A stretch of 64,000 bases of DNA from CAYPLH01 sp964411505 (GCA_964411505.1 CAYPLH010000001.1:1-64000), one strand, 5' to 3'. Shown: positions 31,210-40,431, counted from the stretch's first letter. A program made the numbers and translations. The notes: generated from the sequence alone by a model not told the origin.

Positions 31210-31449
31210 ATGAAAAAGCACCCTCGTAAACGGCTTACTCGAAAGAATGAAGTAGAGCGACACAACATTATTTATGAGAATAAGAAAAATATAAAATACA
31301 TGGAAGCTTTACTAGAATTCATGTACAAGCTTTGTGTAAGTGAAGAAACTAGACACGTACACGAGAAAACAAAAAAACGTGATTTACGATCACTTATGTT
31401 ACAAAGCCTTGTAGCGTCTACTTACTACAGAGACAAGGGACGGTGTTAA
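31210..31449 (+). CDS. Hypothetical protein, 79 aa
   Basis: Basic, helical. Not recognised. 7-base gap to the previous gene, 1 base to the next. Confidence 0.65.
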   Translation: MKKHPRKRLTRKNEVERHNIIYENKKNIKYMEALLEFMYKLCVSEETRHVHEKTKKRDLRSLMLQSLVASTYYRDKGRC

Positions 31450-31450
31450 T

Positions 31451-31765
31451 ATGAAAGTAGTTCCTTTTCCTAGTAAAAAACAAGCGGAGTTAATTAGCGC
31501 AGAGTTACTTTCGCAAATTCAAAGTCACAAGAAAAATACAAAGTGGTTAGTAGAAAGATGTTTGGTTCCTTATGTAGATTGCGGGGTTTTCGTAAAAAGC
31601 TACCAATACAATATAGTTATGAGGAATGGCAGCGCATCTACAAACATGTGGATTAGTGAAGATGAAATCCATGAACTACATAAACCAGAAGAAGCACTCT
31701 TGTGTTTACTTTCGGAATTCCAAGACGACTACACAAAGTTTTGGATTGAAAATAACATGATTTAA
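31451..31765 (+). CDS. Hypothetical protein, 104 aa
   Basis: Not recognised. Mixed alpha/beta, 9 bases before the deformylase gene; likely the same transcript. Confidence 0.7.
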   Translation: MKVVPFPSKKQAELISAELLSQIQSHKKNTKWLVERCLVPYVDCGVFVKSYQYNIVMRNGSASTNMWISEDEIHELHKPEEALLCLLSEFQDDYTKFWIENNMI

Positions 31766-31774
31766 GGATTAAAC

Positions 31775-32302
31775 ATGCCTGTAGATAGAATGACTTCAAA
31801 CGTATTAAACATTTTAAAATACCCGGACAAACGACTACGCGAAGTAGCTAAACCAATTGAAGAAGACGACTACTTTGGGCTGTCATTAATTTTTGCAGCG
31901 ATGAAAAATACTTTGCGAATCAAAGGCGGAGTTGGTTTAGCTGCAACACAAGTAGGCATACCGCTAAGGCTTATTGTTGTTGCTATAGAGAATCAGCCCG
32001 TACACTGTTTAGCTAACCCTGTAATAACAGAGTATTCAGAAGACACTTGCACGTTCACAGAAGGTTGCTTATCTGTTCCTTACGCGAGTTACGACAAAGT
32101 AAGACCACGTAGAGTAAAAGTAGAACACTATGATTGGATTCTGCGTGAAACTCATACAATTATGGCGGATGGTCTTTTAGCACGAGTTATTCAACACGAG
32201 ATTGACCATCTTGACGGAAAATTATTTATTGACGAATTATCACCACTGAAAATAAACATGTTACAACGTGCAGGAAAGAAGAGAGAAAAGAGAGGGCACT
32301 GA
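31775..32302 (+). CDS. def: Peptide deformylase
   Basis: Removes the formyl group from the N-terminal methionine of new proteins. All three motifs are present: GVGLAATQ (52-59), EGCLS (96-100, metal-binding C98) and QHEIDHLDG (140-148, metal-binding H141 and H145, catalytic E142). Length 175 matches bacterial enzymes; marine and other phages carry shorter versions, so this one is full length. It may raise maturation capacity in the infected cell. Overlap-free, with SD AAGGATT. Confidence 0.95.
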   Translation: MPVDRMTSNVLNILKYPDKRLREVAKPIEEDDYFGLSLIFAAMKNTLRIKGGVGLAATQVGIPLRLIVVAIENQPVHCLANPVITEYSEDTCTFTEGCLSVPYASYDKVRPRRVKVEHYDWILRETHTIMADGLLARVIQHEIDHLDGKLFIDELSPLKINMLQRAGKKREKRGH

Positions 32303-32303
32303 T

Positions 32304-32645
32304 ATGGAAGCAAAAGGTCGTGTCATACGTTGTGAAGTTTGCAGTTTAAAACCAGACAAATATAGGTTAACCATAGAATTAGACGCGACGCCTACTACCA
32401 ATTGGGTACACGGAACCCGTTTATTCTATCTTTCAAGTGAACCTTTTGAAGTAGGAACACTAGTTGCTGTAAAACTGAAAAACCCTAATGACAACCAGTT
32501 AAATAAAGACTGGGAAAAAGCAACAAATCTTTTTGAGAATGTAGAAGACAAGCTAAGACAAATTACGAACAGCATTGAAAGAACCCTACCAGCAAGTAAA
32601 GTAGTTGAAAGCTGGATGCGAAGAATAGGAATTACTAAAATTTAA
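32304..32645 (+). CDS. Hypothetical protein, 113 aa
   Basis: Start ATG 32304 with SD AGAGGGCACTGAT. Residues 4-65 are strand-rich and contain CEVC, compatible with an OB-like fold; the rest is a helix. Not recognised. Confidence 0.7.
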   Translation: MEAKGRVIRCEVCSLKPDKYRLTIELDATPTTNWVHGTRLFYLSSEPFEVGTLVAVKLKNPNDNQLNKDWEKATNLFENVEDKLRQITNSIERTLPASKVVESWMRRIGITKI

Positions 32646-32663
32646 TTTACACTGGAGACTAGA

Positions 32664-33560
32664 ATGAAACAGAAAAAAGAATTGTTAGTGGAAGATCGAG
32701 TTAGTATATTTGAAAAAGACCTTAGAAAAAATGTTACAAAGTTTTCTGAATTTACTTATTCCTTAGTAGGGTGTGGTGGCTTCCCCTACACAGATAGTAA
32801 GGTGCCTTACGACATTACTTTGGAAAAGGCTAAAATTTTTCATTCTTTCCGTAAATCAAGATACGATTACAGAAAGAAAGACCATGACTTTTGGCCGCTG
32901 CAAGCACATGGTAAAGGTTTACCCGCTAACCACGTAAGTGTTTTCAATAGTAGTAAAAAACCCATTAGCCTTGTTTTTGTTAAACGGGTTAGACTGAAAT
33001 ACAATTACACTAGGTTATCTGAGTTAGCTAACATTTTTTCAACAGAAAACTCTGTAATTAGTAACGTAATTGCTGATTTCCGTCGTGAATTGGAACTGAA
33101 ACTGCTTGATGACGACGTTACAAAAGATAAGAAAACCTATGAACTCATAGACCGTATTGCTGACAACCCCAAGTTTAGCTTTTACACTATAAGCAACCGT
33201 TACAGAGGCAGTACTTTGATGTTAGCTATTACTTTTACATGGGAAGAAAGCGAACAAGAAGTTGAAGAGCGTCTTGCTAGGGGTGAGTCTTTAAAACAGT
33301 TTATAAAGAAGATAGAAAAGGAAGACAAAGAAATAAAGAATAGCGTTCGTAAGTACCGTGAAAGTCTTTTTAAACAAAAAAGAAAAGAACAGGAAATGAA
33401 AAAGAAAAAGGCTAACCAAGTTAAAAAGAAGCCACGTAGTGCTAAACAAGCCATAGAGAATTCTATGCGAGAGGGTGCTATACAAGCTTTCGAGTTAAAA
33501 CTCAAAAAGCTTAGTGGTAAAGAACTTAAAGCTGAAATTGACAAGCTTGTCAAAATATAA
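32664..33560 (+). CDS. Hypothetical protein with long charged helix, 298 aa
   Basis: A globular N-terminal 195 residues, then a long highly charged coiled-coil-like segment (about residues 196-250) and a basic C-terminal helix. Not recognised. Confidence 0.78.
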   Translation: MKQKKELLVEDRVSIFEKDLRKNVTKFSEFTYSLVGCGGFPYTDSKVPYDITLEKAKIFHSFRKSRYDYRKKDHDFWPLQAHGKGLPANHVSVFNSSKKPISLVFVKRVRLKYNYTRLSELANIFSTENSVISNVIADFRRELELKLLDDDVTKDKKTYELIDRIADNPKFSFYTISNRYRGSTLMLAITFTWEESEQEVEERLARGESLKQFIKKIEKEDKEIKNSVRKYRESLFKQKRKEQEMKKKKANQVKKKPRSAKQAIENSMREGAIQAFELKLKKLSGKELKAEIDKLVKI

Positions 33561-33572
33561 GGTGACATAACT

Positions 33573-34241
33573 ATGACTAATGAAATAGTAAAATACCACG
33601 AAATGACACCTGCATACTTACGCATGAAAAATTTGGAGCGTATGAAAGTCCAGTTTCCAGAATGTCAAAACTGGGATGAACTAGACTGGTACGGTGCGTT
33701 GGTTGGCGAGATTGGGGAATACGCAAATTTCCGCAAGAAATTTATTCGTGGGTCTATTAGCGAAAAAGATTTTCTTGTTAACGCAGGTAAAGAACTGGCA
33801 GACGTTCAATTGTATTTGGACTTGCTTGCAGCGTATATGGGAATTAGCGGGTTAGCTTCGATTACCGGGTTACCTGACTATACAAATGAAGTATTCTCTT
33901 TGTGTAGTTCCGATTTTCGATCAGGTAGAGAAGACCTACCTATTGTTTACGTTCTGAGTTCTAACAAGGGGAAAAATAAAAATACTTTAGACTTTAGAAG
34001 AGCGCCGTCTCCAGAAGAACTGTTAGCTTCTTTAGACATGTGCAAAACGGGTATACTGTTAAGTACCAGTTATACTAGAAATATGACAGATTGCGTTAGA
34101 ATTTTTAACGTAACTCAGAATTGTTTGGAACAGTTAGCGTATTCATTGAAAATTGATTTGGTGAAAGAAGTGGTTAATAAATTTAATGAAACCTCTATGA
34201 AGATGCCAGAAGACCTACGTGTACTAATGGAGTTGAAATGA
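33573..34241 (+). CDS. MazG-like NTP pyrophosphohydrolase, 222 aa
   Basis: Residues about 48-87 match the MazG helical core: VGEIGEYANFRKK (E-x2-E), then KELADVQLYLDLLA (E-x2-D). These four acidic residues bind magnesium in the family, which hydrolyses NTPs/dNTPs to monophosphates and pyrophosphate. The C-terminal 130 residues are extra. Overlaps the next gene as ATGA. Another MazG-like gene is at 40462. Confidence 0.75.
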   Translation: MTNEIVKYHEMTPAYLRMKNLERMKVQFPECQNWDELDWYGALVGEIGEYANFRKKFIRGSISEKDFLVNAGKELADVQLYLDLLAAYMGISGLASITGLPDYTNEVFSLCSSDFRSGREDLPIVYVLSSNKGKNKNTLDFRRAPSPEELLASLDMCKTGILLSTSYTRNMTDCVRIFNVTQNCLEQLAYSLKIDLVKEVVNKFNETSMKMPEDLRVLMELK

Positions 34242-34687
34242 ATAGAAAGCAAGTTTACGTACTAGATTATTCTACGTGGCGTAGCGGAGACATTTCAGTA
34301 AATAAAGTCGGTGAAGGAGACACGAATCTTTTAAACAAGGACGGTTATTCTTGTTGCTTAGGGCAATTTGCACAACAAAAGGGAATACGTAGACATAAAC
34401 TGTTAGGTTTAACAGAACCGTGTGGTTTAGCCTACCATTTATCAAAGGTATATGATAAAAACTTTTGCGCTTCTATAAATAATGTATTTAGTAATACAGA
34501 TTTAGGCGATGAACTAATCCATATTAACGATTCAAGCTTAAATCCAGCCTTGAAATTATTTACAATCAGGAGGCACTTGCACAAGGTAGGTTGTCGATTA
34601 GTAATTAAAAACATGCCGCATGACGTATCTAGGGAACTTGTGCAATTGTATAAGAAGTTCCATAAAAGAAAAGGTACACGATTATGA
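34238..34687 (+). CDS. Hypothetical protein, 149 aa
   Basis: Not recognised. A Cys-rich turn SCCLGQFAQQKG near residue 38. Coupled by ATGA to both neighbours (34238 and 34684), so it is part of the MazG-nucleotidase unit. Confidence 0.72.
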   Translation: MNRKQVYVLDYSTWRSGDISVNKVGEGDTNLLNKDGYSCCLGQFAQQKGIRRHKLLGLTEPCGLAYHLSKVYDKNFCASINNVFSNTDLGDELIHINDSSLNPALKLFTIRRHLHKVGCRLVIKNMPHDVSRELVQLYKKFHKRKGTRL

Positions 34688-35298
34688 AAATTGCAGTACT
34701 AGATATTGATGATGTAAGTTTCAACTTACGTGACGGTATGCTTGCAGCGTTAAACAAGCATACCGGAAAAAATATGACACATGATGACTGGCATGACTAT
34801 AACTTGCACGGTCGTTACGGTATTACACTGCAAGATTTTTTTGACATCCTACATAAAGAAAACGTAGTGGAAAATTCTACCCCGGAACCGTGTATTAATG
34901 TATTTACAAAAACCCTAAAGCATAACGGGTATAAAGTAGATTTTCTTTCTGCACGGGGTTGGCATAAAGACGCGCTAAACGTAACGCGTAATGCTTTCGA
35001 CGAACACAAAGTTTATTACGATACGATTCACCTTGTAGATATTTCAGAAAGTAAAAAAGAGTTTATCCAACGTACTTATGGAAAAATTGATTTAATCGTT
35101 GAAGATTCTCCTACGCATTTCCATTCTATTTTTATTGAACACGAACTTTCTCACAATGGTATTCTTATAAACCGTCCTTGGAATAAGCTGTACCGGGAAG
35201 AAAACAGCCATTGTTCCGATCACTATTGGGAAAGCCTTGAACAATTGTGCCGTTTGCAAACTGCGTGGGAAAAACTACCCGTGCAAGTTATTTTATAA
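34684..35298 (+). CDS. HAD-family 5'(3')-deoxyribonucleotidase-like protein, 204 aa
   Basis: Motif I LDIDDVSFNL (D7 and D9 in the D-x-D arrangement), motif II FLSARGW (serine), and LIVEDSPTHF as motif IV. The size and order fit the NT5C group that removes phosphate from dNMPs. It sits directly downstream of the MazG-like gene, together forming a nucleotide-salvage pair. Motif I ends DV instead of the usual T/V two positions later, a small deviation. Confidence 0.72.
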   Translation: MKIAVLDIDDVSFNLRDGMLAALNKHTGKNMTHDDWHDYNLHGRYGITLQDFFDILHKENVVENSTPEPCINVFTKTLKHNGYKVDFLSARGWHKDALNVTRNAFDEHKVYYDTIHLVDISESKKEFIQRTYGKIDLIVEDSPTHFHSIFIEHELSHNGILINRPWNKLYREENSHCSDHYWESLEQLCRLQTAWEKLPVQVIL

Positions 35299-35325
35299 CA
35301 ACTAACTTATAAAATAGGAGTAAAC

Positions 35326-35619
35326 ATGAGCGTAGACAAAAATTCCCCTCTACTAATGTCGGCTGAAAACCCGGACGGTTGGAAGCTGGAAGAATTACTT
35401 CAAAAAATTCATGATGAATTGTTTGAGAAAAACAAAATTCTGATTGAGCGTAAACGTTCTATGGAACCGAAACAAAAATCAGTTTCGGATGTAGTGTCAA
35501 AAAATAACTTTGTAATTCTGCAAGCACTGAACTCTAGCATTGCGCACCAAAAAAATTCAATGCAGACTTTAGACATGCTTGGAAGTAATGAAGGCCCAAC
35601 GGGTACTCCGCGTGTATAG
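35326..35619 (+). CDS. Hypothetical helical protein, 97 aa
   Basis: Mostly helical and polar, coiled-coil-like between residues 22 and 85. Not recognised; SD TAGGAG. Confidence 0.7.
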   Translation: MSVDKNSPLLMSAENPDGWKLEELLQKIHDELFEKNKILIERKRSMEPKQKSVSDVVSKNNFVILQALNSSIAHQKNSMQTLDMLGSNEGPTGTPRV

Positions 35620-35812
35620 CGCGGGGTAACTCTTTTCAGGAAATAACTTGGCAGGCGGCTATTCACTAATTAGGACGGGAAGACCTTACCAACCTTACCA
35701 GAATAATTAGATGCTAAATAAAAGGTTATTTCTATAAGAGAGTAAACCTAAACATAAACCCACCCGGAAAAGTGTTTAGAGTGAACCGGAAAAAACACAC
35801 ACCTTCCACACT
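35620..35812. other. Gene-free stretch
   Basis: No reading frame supported. It holds a short hairpin ACTCCGCG / CGCGGGGT (about 35604-35627) and a repeated CCGGAAAA segment (35764 and 35786), followed by the terminator at 35813. Confidence 0.5.
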
Positions 35813-35846
35813 CGGCCCGTAGGTAAAACTATGGGCCTTATTTTTT
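35813..35846 (+). terminator. Rho-independent terminator
   Basis: GGCCCGTAG / CTATGGGCC stem (one G-T) with a 6-base loop and a TTATTTTTT tail; promoter copy 12 follows 13 bases later. Confidence 0.86.
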
Positions 35847-35858
35847 GCCTTTTAAAAA

Positions 35859-35867
35859 CTGTAAAGT
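35859..35867 (+). promoter_or_regulatory. CTGTAAAGT box, copy 12
   Basis: Exact match between the terminator and the gene at 35915. Confidence 0.75.
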
Positions 35868-35914
35868 GAAGGTGTAATTTTCCAATTAATTTCCAATAAA
35901 TGAGGTATGAAGAA

Positions 35915-36280
35915 ATGGCGGCTAAAAAGAAAATGCCTACCGCATTAATGGTTGCTCACCAGTTTAAAAAAGACCTTGTAGAACGTGTGAGCAAAGAACT
36001 GATTTCAAATATCCAAAACATGCAGGATAATTTGACAAGGAATAATGCTGTTTACTTTGGTTCTATGGAAGCTGCTAAAGAAGCAGTTAATCTTCTTAGT
36101 ACCGAGGGGTTTAAAATTCATTCGGTAGTTGCGACTACCGCGTGGCCTAACTCGTTGGAATATGTATTAGATAACAAAACTCTGGAACCAATTTGTATTA
36201 TTGGTAAAAAGAAGAGCAAAACCAAAATTAAAATTGACGCTGCTTTGTTTATTCAAGTAGCTATTACTTACGGTTTTTAA
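35915..36280 (+). CDS. Hypothetical protein, 121 aa
   Basis: Start ATG 35915 with SD TGAGGT eight bases upstream; the in-frame ATG at 35900 overlaps that SD. A basic N-terminus, helical first half, strand-rich second half. Not recognised. Confidence 0.72.
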   Translation: MAAKKKMPTALMVAHQFKKDLVERVSKELISNIQNMQDNLTRNNAVYFGSMEAAKEAVNLLSTEGFKIHSVVATTAWPNSLEYVLDNKTLEPICIIGKKKSKTKIKIDAALFIQVAITYGF

Positions 36281-36293
36281 AAAGGGGAAAATA

Positions 36294-36563
36294 ATGCTCG
36301 GTCAGGATTTGATAGCTAGTCTGAATGCTAACAACAAAACTAAAGACGATACAAAAAAGAAGCCGCGTAGAAAACATCATTTTCATGCTACGGCAAAATC
36401 TAAAGTCCCTGTAGAAATTATTCAGGAAATTCGTGACGCACAGGTACGCGGGGACGCACGTGTAGAAGTACACAGACGTTACCCTGATATTAATTTCAAT
36501 ACGTTCCGTTGTATCTGGGAAGGTTTTACCGCAGCACACATAATCGGGAGAATGCCTAAATGA
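36294..36563 (+). CDS. Small protein with HTH-like C-domain, 89 aa (paralog of 43270)
   Basis: The C-terminal 45 residues (EIIQEIRDAQVRGD ... RRYPDIN ... TAAHIIG) align with the protein at 43270-43527, showing the same spacing of hydrophobic and aromatic residues. The arrangement looks like a helix-turn-helix. The N-terminal half is basic and differs. Coupled to dihydrofolate reductase by ATGA. Confidence 0.7.
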   Translation: MLGQDLIASLNANNKTKDDTKKKPRRKHHFHATAKSKVPVEIIQEIRDAQVRGDARVEVHRRYPDINFNTFRCIWEGFTAAHIIGRMPK

Positions 36564-37198
36564 TTATTTCTGCTATCTACGCAAAAGATTTGAATGGTGT
36601 TATAGGTAACGGAAGTAAACTTCCGTGGCCTTTTAATAAAGATGACATGCGTTTCTTCCAACAAAATACTTTGGGTAAACCCGTAATTGTTGGAAGAAAA
36701 ACATTTGAAACTTTCCCCCAACCGCTTTACGGTCGTGTAGTTATTGTAGTTTCCAGAAGCTATGATGAAAAAATTGAACCTGAATATTTTAGAAACGCAG
36801 ATCAAACAAAAATCTGTGTAGTCGAAAGAGTTAGTAGTATTGAAGAAGCTATTAGCCTAGCACATAGCTACTACAACATGGAAGAAATTTTCCGGCGTAA
36901 GATTGACGTTGCGCTGGAAAAGGAAGTACTCGACCCGAATTCCCCAACTCTGGAGTTTAAAGAAACCGTTATTATTGGCGGTGCAGAAATTTATCGTCAG
37001 TCAATTAAACTAGTTGACCGTGTTTACGAAACTGAGATTCACGGTGAGTATGAAGGTGATGTTTTTATTCCTGAAGAGGTAACTACCTTTGTTGAAAATA
37101 ATATGCACACAATTCATTGTCGTGAAACCCAACCATTGTCAGAGGAAACAGTTAAGCTAACTTTCAATATTTATGGGTTGAATAGAGAGGAAGGTTAA
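36560..37198 (+). CDS. folA: Dihydrofolate reductase
   Basis: Reduces dihydrofolate to tetrahydrofolate using NADPH, supporting thymidylate synthesis. Conserved elements: IYAKDLNGVIGNGSKLPWPF with the acidic D28-type residue in KDDMRFF, VIVGRKTFETFP, and VIIGGAEIYRQ (GG before the nucleotide-binding helix). At 212 residues it is longer than the host enzyme (about 160) because of an insertion around residues 70-130. The stop overlaps the next gene. No thymidylate synthase is in the window. Confidence 0.93.
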   Translation: MIISAIYAKDLNGVIGNGSKLPWPFNKDDMRFFQQNTLGKPVIVGRKTFETFPQPLYGRVVIVVSRSYDEKIEPEYFRNADQTKICVVERVSSIEEAISLAHSYYNMEEIFRRKIDVALEKEVLDPNSPTLEFKETVIIGGAEIYRQSIKLVDRVYETEIHGEYEGDVFIPEEVTTFVENNMHTIHCRETQPLSEETVKLTFNIYGLNREEG

Positions 37199-37512
37199 TG
37201 TCTCCGGATATAATTAATGCATGTTTTGAATTAGGTGGTGCCGCACTTAACACCATGAACATTATACAAATACGAAAAGACAAAAGTGTTCGTGGTGTTA
37301 GTGTAGTACCGACCATTATGTTTTCTATATGGGCAGTTTGGAACATGTATTATTATAGCCACCTTCATCAATATTATTCTGTAGGCGCGGCTGTACTTCT
37401 TGGAGTAGTGAATTTTACTTGGGTGTACTACTACTTTAAGTACACACCAAAAAGCATAAGTGTTAGGCGGTTGAAAAATTTTTATCGAATCAAAGGACGG
37501 GAAATAAAATGA
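37198..37512 (+). CDS. PQ-loop/SemiSWEET-like membrane protein, 104 aa
   Basis: Three hydrophobic segments with the spacing of SemiSWEET/PQ-loop transporters. The turn IIQIRKDKSVRGVSVVP resembles the PQ-loop region (Q-x-x-K-S-x-x-G-x-S), and W-x-x-WN-YYY follows. Such proteins move sugars or other small molecules, but phage homologs are uncharacterised. Confidence 0.6.
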   Translation: MSPDIINACFELGGAALNTMNIIQIRKDKSVRGVSVVPTIMFSIWAVWNMYYYSHLHQYYSVGAAVLLGVVNFTWVYYYFKYTPKSISVRRLKNFYRIKGREIK

Positions 37513-37916
37513 ATATGACTGATGAAACTTTTGATAGTCATTCAGCTTTTAAGAAAGCTGTAGTCGTAGCCGCTGTAAGTGCTTTGTATACGGCGAATAA
37601 AACAATTATCACTGTTGTAGTTAACGAGAAATGTGTAGTTCCAATGGAACTCGTTAACAATGGTTTTATCAATTTGAATGTTGGTATGGAAGCTGTTCAA
37701 GACTTTACTTTTGGACTTACTGAAATGACGTTTAAGGCTAGGTTTAACGGACAGTCAATGTCTTGTGTAGTCCCTTACTCACAAGTGATTCAAGTTGCAG
37801 AACCTGAATCCCCTAACGTAGTAAGTTTACCTTACGTTGAAGTTACTAAGGGCGAACAAACAAACGAACCAGAGAAAAAGAAACCTAGTTTAACGTTGGT
37901 TAAAAAAGAGGACTGA
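37509..37916 (+). CDS. Hypothetical protein, 135 aa
   Basis: Coupled to the previous gene by ATGA. Residues 10-100 are beta-rich and contain FNGQSMSCVVPYSQV, reminiscent of ClpXP-adaptor SspB (stringent starvation protein B) folds. Residues 100-135 are Glu/Pro/Lys-rich. The SspB comparison is a guess from pattern only. Confidence 0.55.
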   Translation: MNMTDETFDSHSAFKKAVVVAAVSALYTANKTIITVVVNEKCVVPMELVNNGFINLNVGMEAVQDFTFGLTEMTFKARFNGQSMSCVVPYSQVIQVAEPESPNVVSLPYVEVTKGEQTNEPEKKKPSLTLVKKED

Positions 37917-37919
37917 CCA

Positions 37920-38273
37920 ATGAAAAGAGAGCCGGAAAAAGTTACCATTAGTTCTTTTGAAGCCCTAGATAAAAAAATTAAAGCAACAGTTGAAGAGTTA
38001 ACTACCAAAACTAAAGAAATGTTCATAGAAATAGGCGTGTGTCCTGACTGCCATGAAGTTATGCAACATTCTATTCACGAACCTATTTCGTCATGTTCTT
38101 GTGGGTGTACGGAAGACTATGGGTTACGTCCTTTGCAAGCCCTGCAAAGATTGAACTTTAGACTAAACAGGCAAGCAGAAATTAAATTCGATTTTGATAA
38201 GTTTACGAAGTTGCATGAAGACCTTGCCAATCTAGTACATGAGTTAAAGAACAATGAAGTTTCCGTTAACTGA
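37920..38273 (+). CDS. Zinc-ribbon protein, 117 aa
   Basis: CPDC (residues 41-44) and CSCGC (about 59-63) form a likely zinc ribbon between two helical parts. Overlaps the next gene by 20 bases. Function unknown. Confidence 0.7.
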   Translation: MKREPEKVTISSFEALDKKIKATVEELTTKTKEMFIEIGVCPDCHEVMQHSIHEPISSCSCGCTEDYGLRPLQALQRLNFRLNRQAEIKFDFDKFTKLHEDLANLVHELKNNEVSVN

Positions 38274-38496
38274 TCTACAGTATAAGAATATTTATGAATA
38301 CATTACAAAACACTTTAAAACAACTGATCGAACTAAGTGTTTTAAGTGTAATGATTCTGGTGTGTTCCTGTTAGCGGCAGATCACGCAGTATATGAAGCA
38401 AAAACTTGTTCCTGCGAGGAAGGAACAATATCGGAAAAAAGAATAGTAGAAATAAAAAACGAAGAAATACTAAAACACTGGAGTTTAGGATTATGA
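38254..38496 (+). CDS. DnaJ-type zinc-finger-like protein, 80 aa
   Basis: Contains CFKCNDSGVFL and a later CSC, resembling half of a DnaJ Cys-rich domain (C-x2-C-x-G). Coupled to the radical SAM gene by ATGA at 38493. Confidence 0.62.
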   Translation: MKFPLTDLQYKNIYEYITKHFKTTDRTKCFKCNDSGVFLLAADHAVYEAKTCSCEEGTISEKRIVEIKNEEILKHWSLGL

Positions 38497-39461
38497 AAAT
38501 TCTTCAATCCAAGGAAGACGCTTCGATAAATATAGTTCACAACGGTTTTGAAACAAGGTTCGTACAACGAAGTGACGACTACTTCATTATTTATTTGTCT
38601 TCACAAAAAGGTTGCCAGCATAACTGCCGCATGTGTCACTTGACAGCTACAGGACAAACGAATAGTGAGTACGCGTCAGTATCTGATTTTGTAGTTCAAG
38701 TGGACAAAATTCTATATGAACTTAAACTACAGAATAAAGACTTCTCTAATATCACTAAAGTGCATTTTAATTTTATGGCACGTGGCGACATATTAGGGAA
38801 CACTCATTTACCTAATGTATGGGATACAATATCGGTTAGTATAGCTGATACTATTCAAAGATTTTTTATGGAAAATGGTACACAATATTTGCAAGTACCG
38901 AAAGTTGAATTCATTATCTCTACTATTTTCCCTGAGTTAAACTTTGGAAATAACAACTTTAGGTCACGACTTAAAGAAACAGGAACACACTACGCAAACG
39001 TGTTAATGAGTTTCGCGCACTCAAAATATCCGCCACGAATTTATTATTCTATGTACAGCGTTAATGAAGACGTTAGAAAAAAGTGGTTACCTAAGTCAGT
39101 AGGTTACGACTATGCGTTACGTTTTCTAGTGGCGTATGAAAATTTGCTAAGTATTTCCTTCAAAAAAGTGGTAAACAAAATTCACCATGCTTTCATTAAA
39201 GGCGTAAACGACTCCGAAGAGGAAGCCTATAATTTGATGGCTACTTTAGAAAAGCCCGAGTTTACCAAAATAAAAAATATTGCATTCAACATTGTTCGTT
39301 ATAATCCGTATGACGAAAGATACGGAGAAGAAGCAGATATTGAAACTATTAATAAAATTGTACAGATTTATAAGTCTCATGGTCACCAAGTGGACATTAT
39401 TCCAAGAGTAGGGCGTGACGTGAAAGCTTCCTGTGGAATGTTTGTAGAAAGTACGGATTAA
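38493..39461 (+). CDS. RlmN/Cfr-like radical SAM protein, 322 aa
   Basis: Radical SAM iron-sulfur motif C41-x3-C45-x2-C48 inside LSSQKGCQHNCRMCH, the RlmN/Cfr arrangement. FMARGDILGN takes the place of the GMGEPL-N motif, and the C-terminal DVKASCGMF matches the D-x-x-A-A-C-G-Q-L motif that holds the substrate-linked cysteine of RlmN (here C314). Host RlmN methylates A2503 of 23S rRNA and A37 of some tRNAs. The second catalytic cysteine (before VSSQ in E. coli) appears to be Tyr34 here, so the reaction may differ. Overlaps both neighbours (ATGA, TAATG). Confidence 0.82.
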   Translation: MKILQSKEDASINIVHNGFETRFVQRSDDYFIIYLSSQKGCQHNCRMCHLTATGQTNSEYASVSDFVVQVDKILYELKLQNKDFSNITKVHFNFMARGDILGNTHLPNVWDTISVSIADTIQRFFMENGTQYLQVPKVEFIISTIFPELNFGNNNFRSRLKETGTHYANVLMSFAHSKYPPRIYYSMYSVNEDVRKKWLPKSVGYDYALRFLVAYENLLSISFKKVVNKIHHAFIKGVNDSEEEAYNLMATLEKPEFTKIKNIAFNIVRYNPYDERYGEEADIETINKIVQIYKSHGHQVDIIPRVGRDVKASCGMFVESTD

Positions 39462-39721
39462 TGGAAATGGAATACATAAAGGAACTGCTACCAAATTTAT
39501 TTCTGCTAGGACTTTTCGTAGTATTTTTAATTGCCGTAGTAGTAATTATAAGTGTTGCGTGGCTAGTTGTAGTGTCACAGATTCTTGTAGAATTTTTTGG
39601 CACTGACGACATTAGTAAGTTAGGCGGAAAAAAATACCTGATTCTTCTTATATGCGGGCCAGCCGCTTGGGTTATCTACGGGTATGAAAGTTGGACTAGT
39701 TACTTGATGAAACGTAGTTAG
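39461..39721 (+). CDS. Membrane protein, 86 aa
   Basis: Hydrophobic segments at residues 9-40 and about 58-72. Start overlaps the previous stop (TAATG). Function unknown. Confidence 0.7.
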   Translation: MEMEYIKELLPNLFLLGLFVVFLIAVVVIISVAWLVVVSQILVEFFGTDDISKLGGKKYLILLICGPAAWVIYGYESWTSYLMKRS

Positions 39722-39744
39722 GATAAACGAAAGAGGTCAGAGAA

Positions 39745-40431
39745 ATGATGGAAGCAAACACAAAAATAGAAACTATGGAAGAAACATTTTTCAGAGTGTC
39801 TAAGCATGTAGAGTCTACAGTTGTAAAAGTAGTCCGTGAAATAAATAAGTTAAGTGACTTGGTGTATCCCTCAGTGGTTGTCGAAGATAACAACGAAAAC
39901 GAGTTTTCTTTGATAAAAATTTGTAGAGACTGTTTGGCAGAACTAGAAAAATGCAACAGATATTTCGATACTAGTGAGGATGTTGTAGTTGCCGCCGATG
40001 ACGTTGAGGAAATATTAAATTCAAAAGAAATTGAAGCTAACAAAACTATGTATATAGTTAACTTCATTGAATACTTGGATGTGATTAACTCGTTGGTTTC
40101 CGAAATTCACGAAAAAGTTAATGTCATTTGCACGACGTTAAATTTGCAAACGCATTATGGAGATGTTGACAATAACCCGAAAGAAAGAAGTGAAGTTAAG
40201 CGTATTTGGAGTACAGAAGTTATAGAAAGACTAAGTATGCTGCATACTCAAACAGTTTCAATTATGAAGGGTGTGATTTCTATTGAAGAAGATATTACTA
40301 GGTTTCAGATGAATGTTTCTAAATTAATAGAAAACAGTGTAAGTAAACACCCAGTACTGAGTAATCTTCTGGAAAAAGCCCAAAATAATCTGGGTGCACC
40401 TAAGACTAACGGTATTCATTTTCCCACTTAA
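39745..40431 (+). CDS. Hypothetical helical protein, 228 aa
   Basis: Acidic, long-helix protein with heptad-like patterns along most of its length. Not recognised; ends just before the second MazG-like gene. Confidence 0.75.
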   Translation: MMEANTKIETMEETFFRVSKHVESTVVKVVREINKLSDLVYPSVVVEDNNENEFSLIKICRDCLAELEKCNRYFDTSEDVVVAADDVEEILNSKEIEANKTMYIVNFIEYLDVINSLVSEIHEKVNVICTTLNLQTHYGDVDNNPKERSEVKRIWSTEVIERLSMLHTQTVSIMKGVISIEEDITRFQMNVSKLIENSVSKHPVLSNLLEKAQNNLGAPKTNGIHFPT

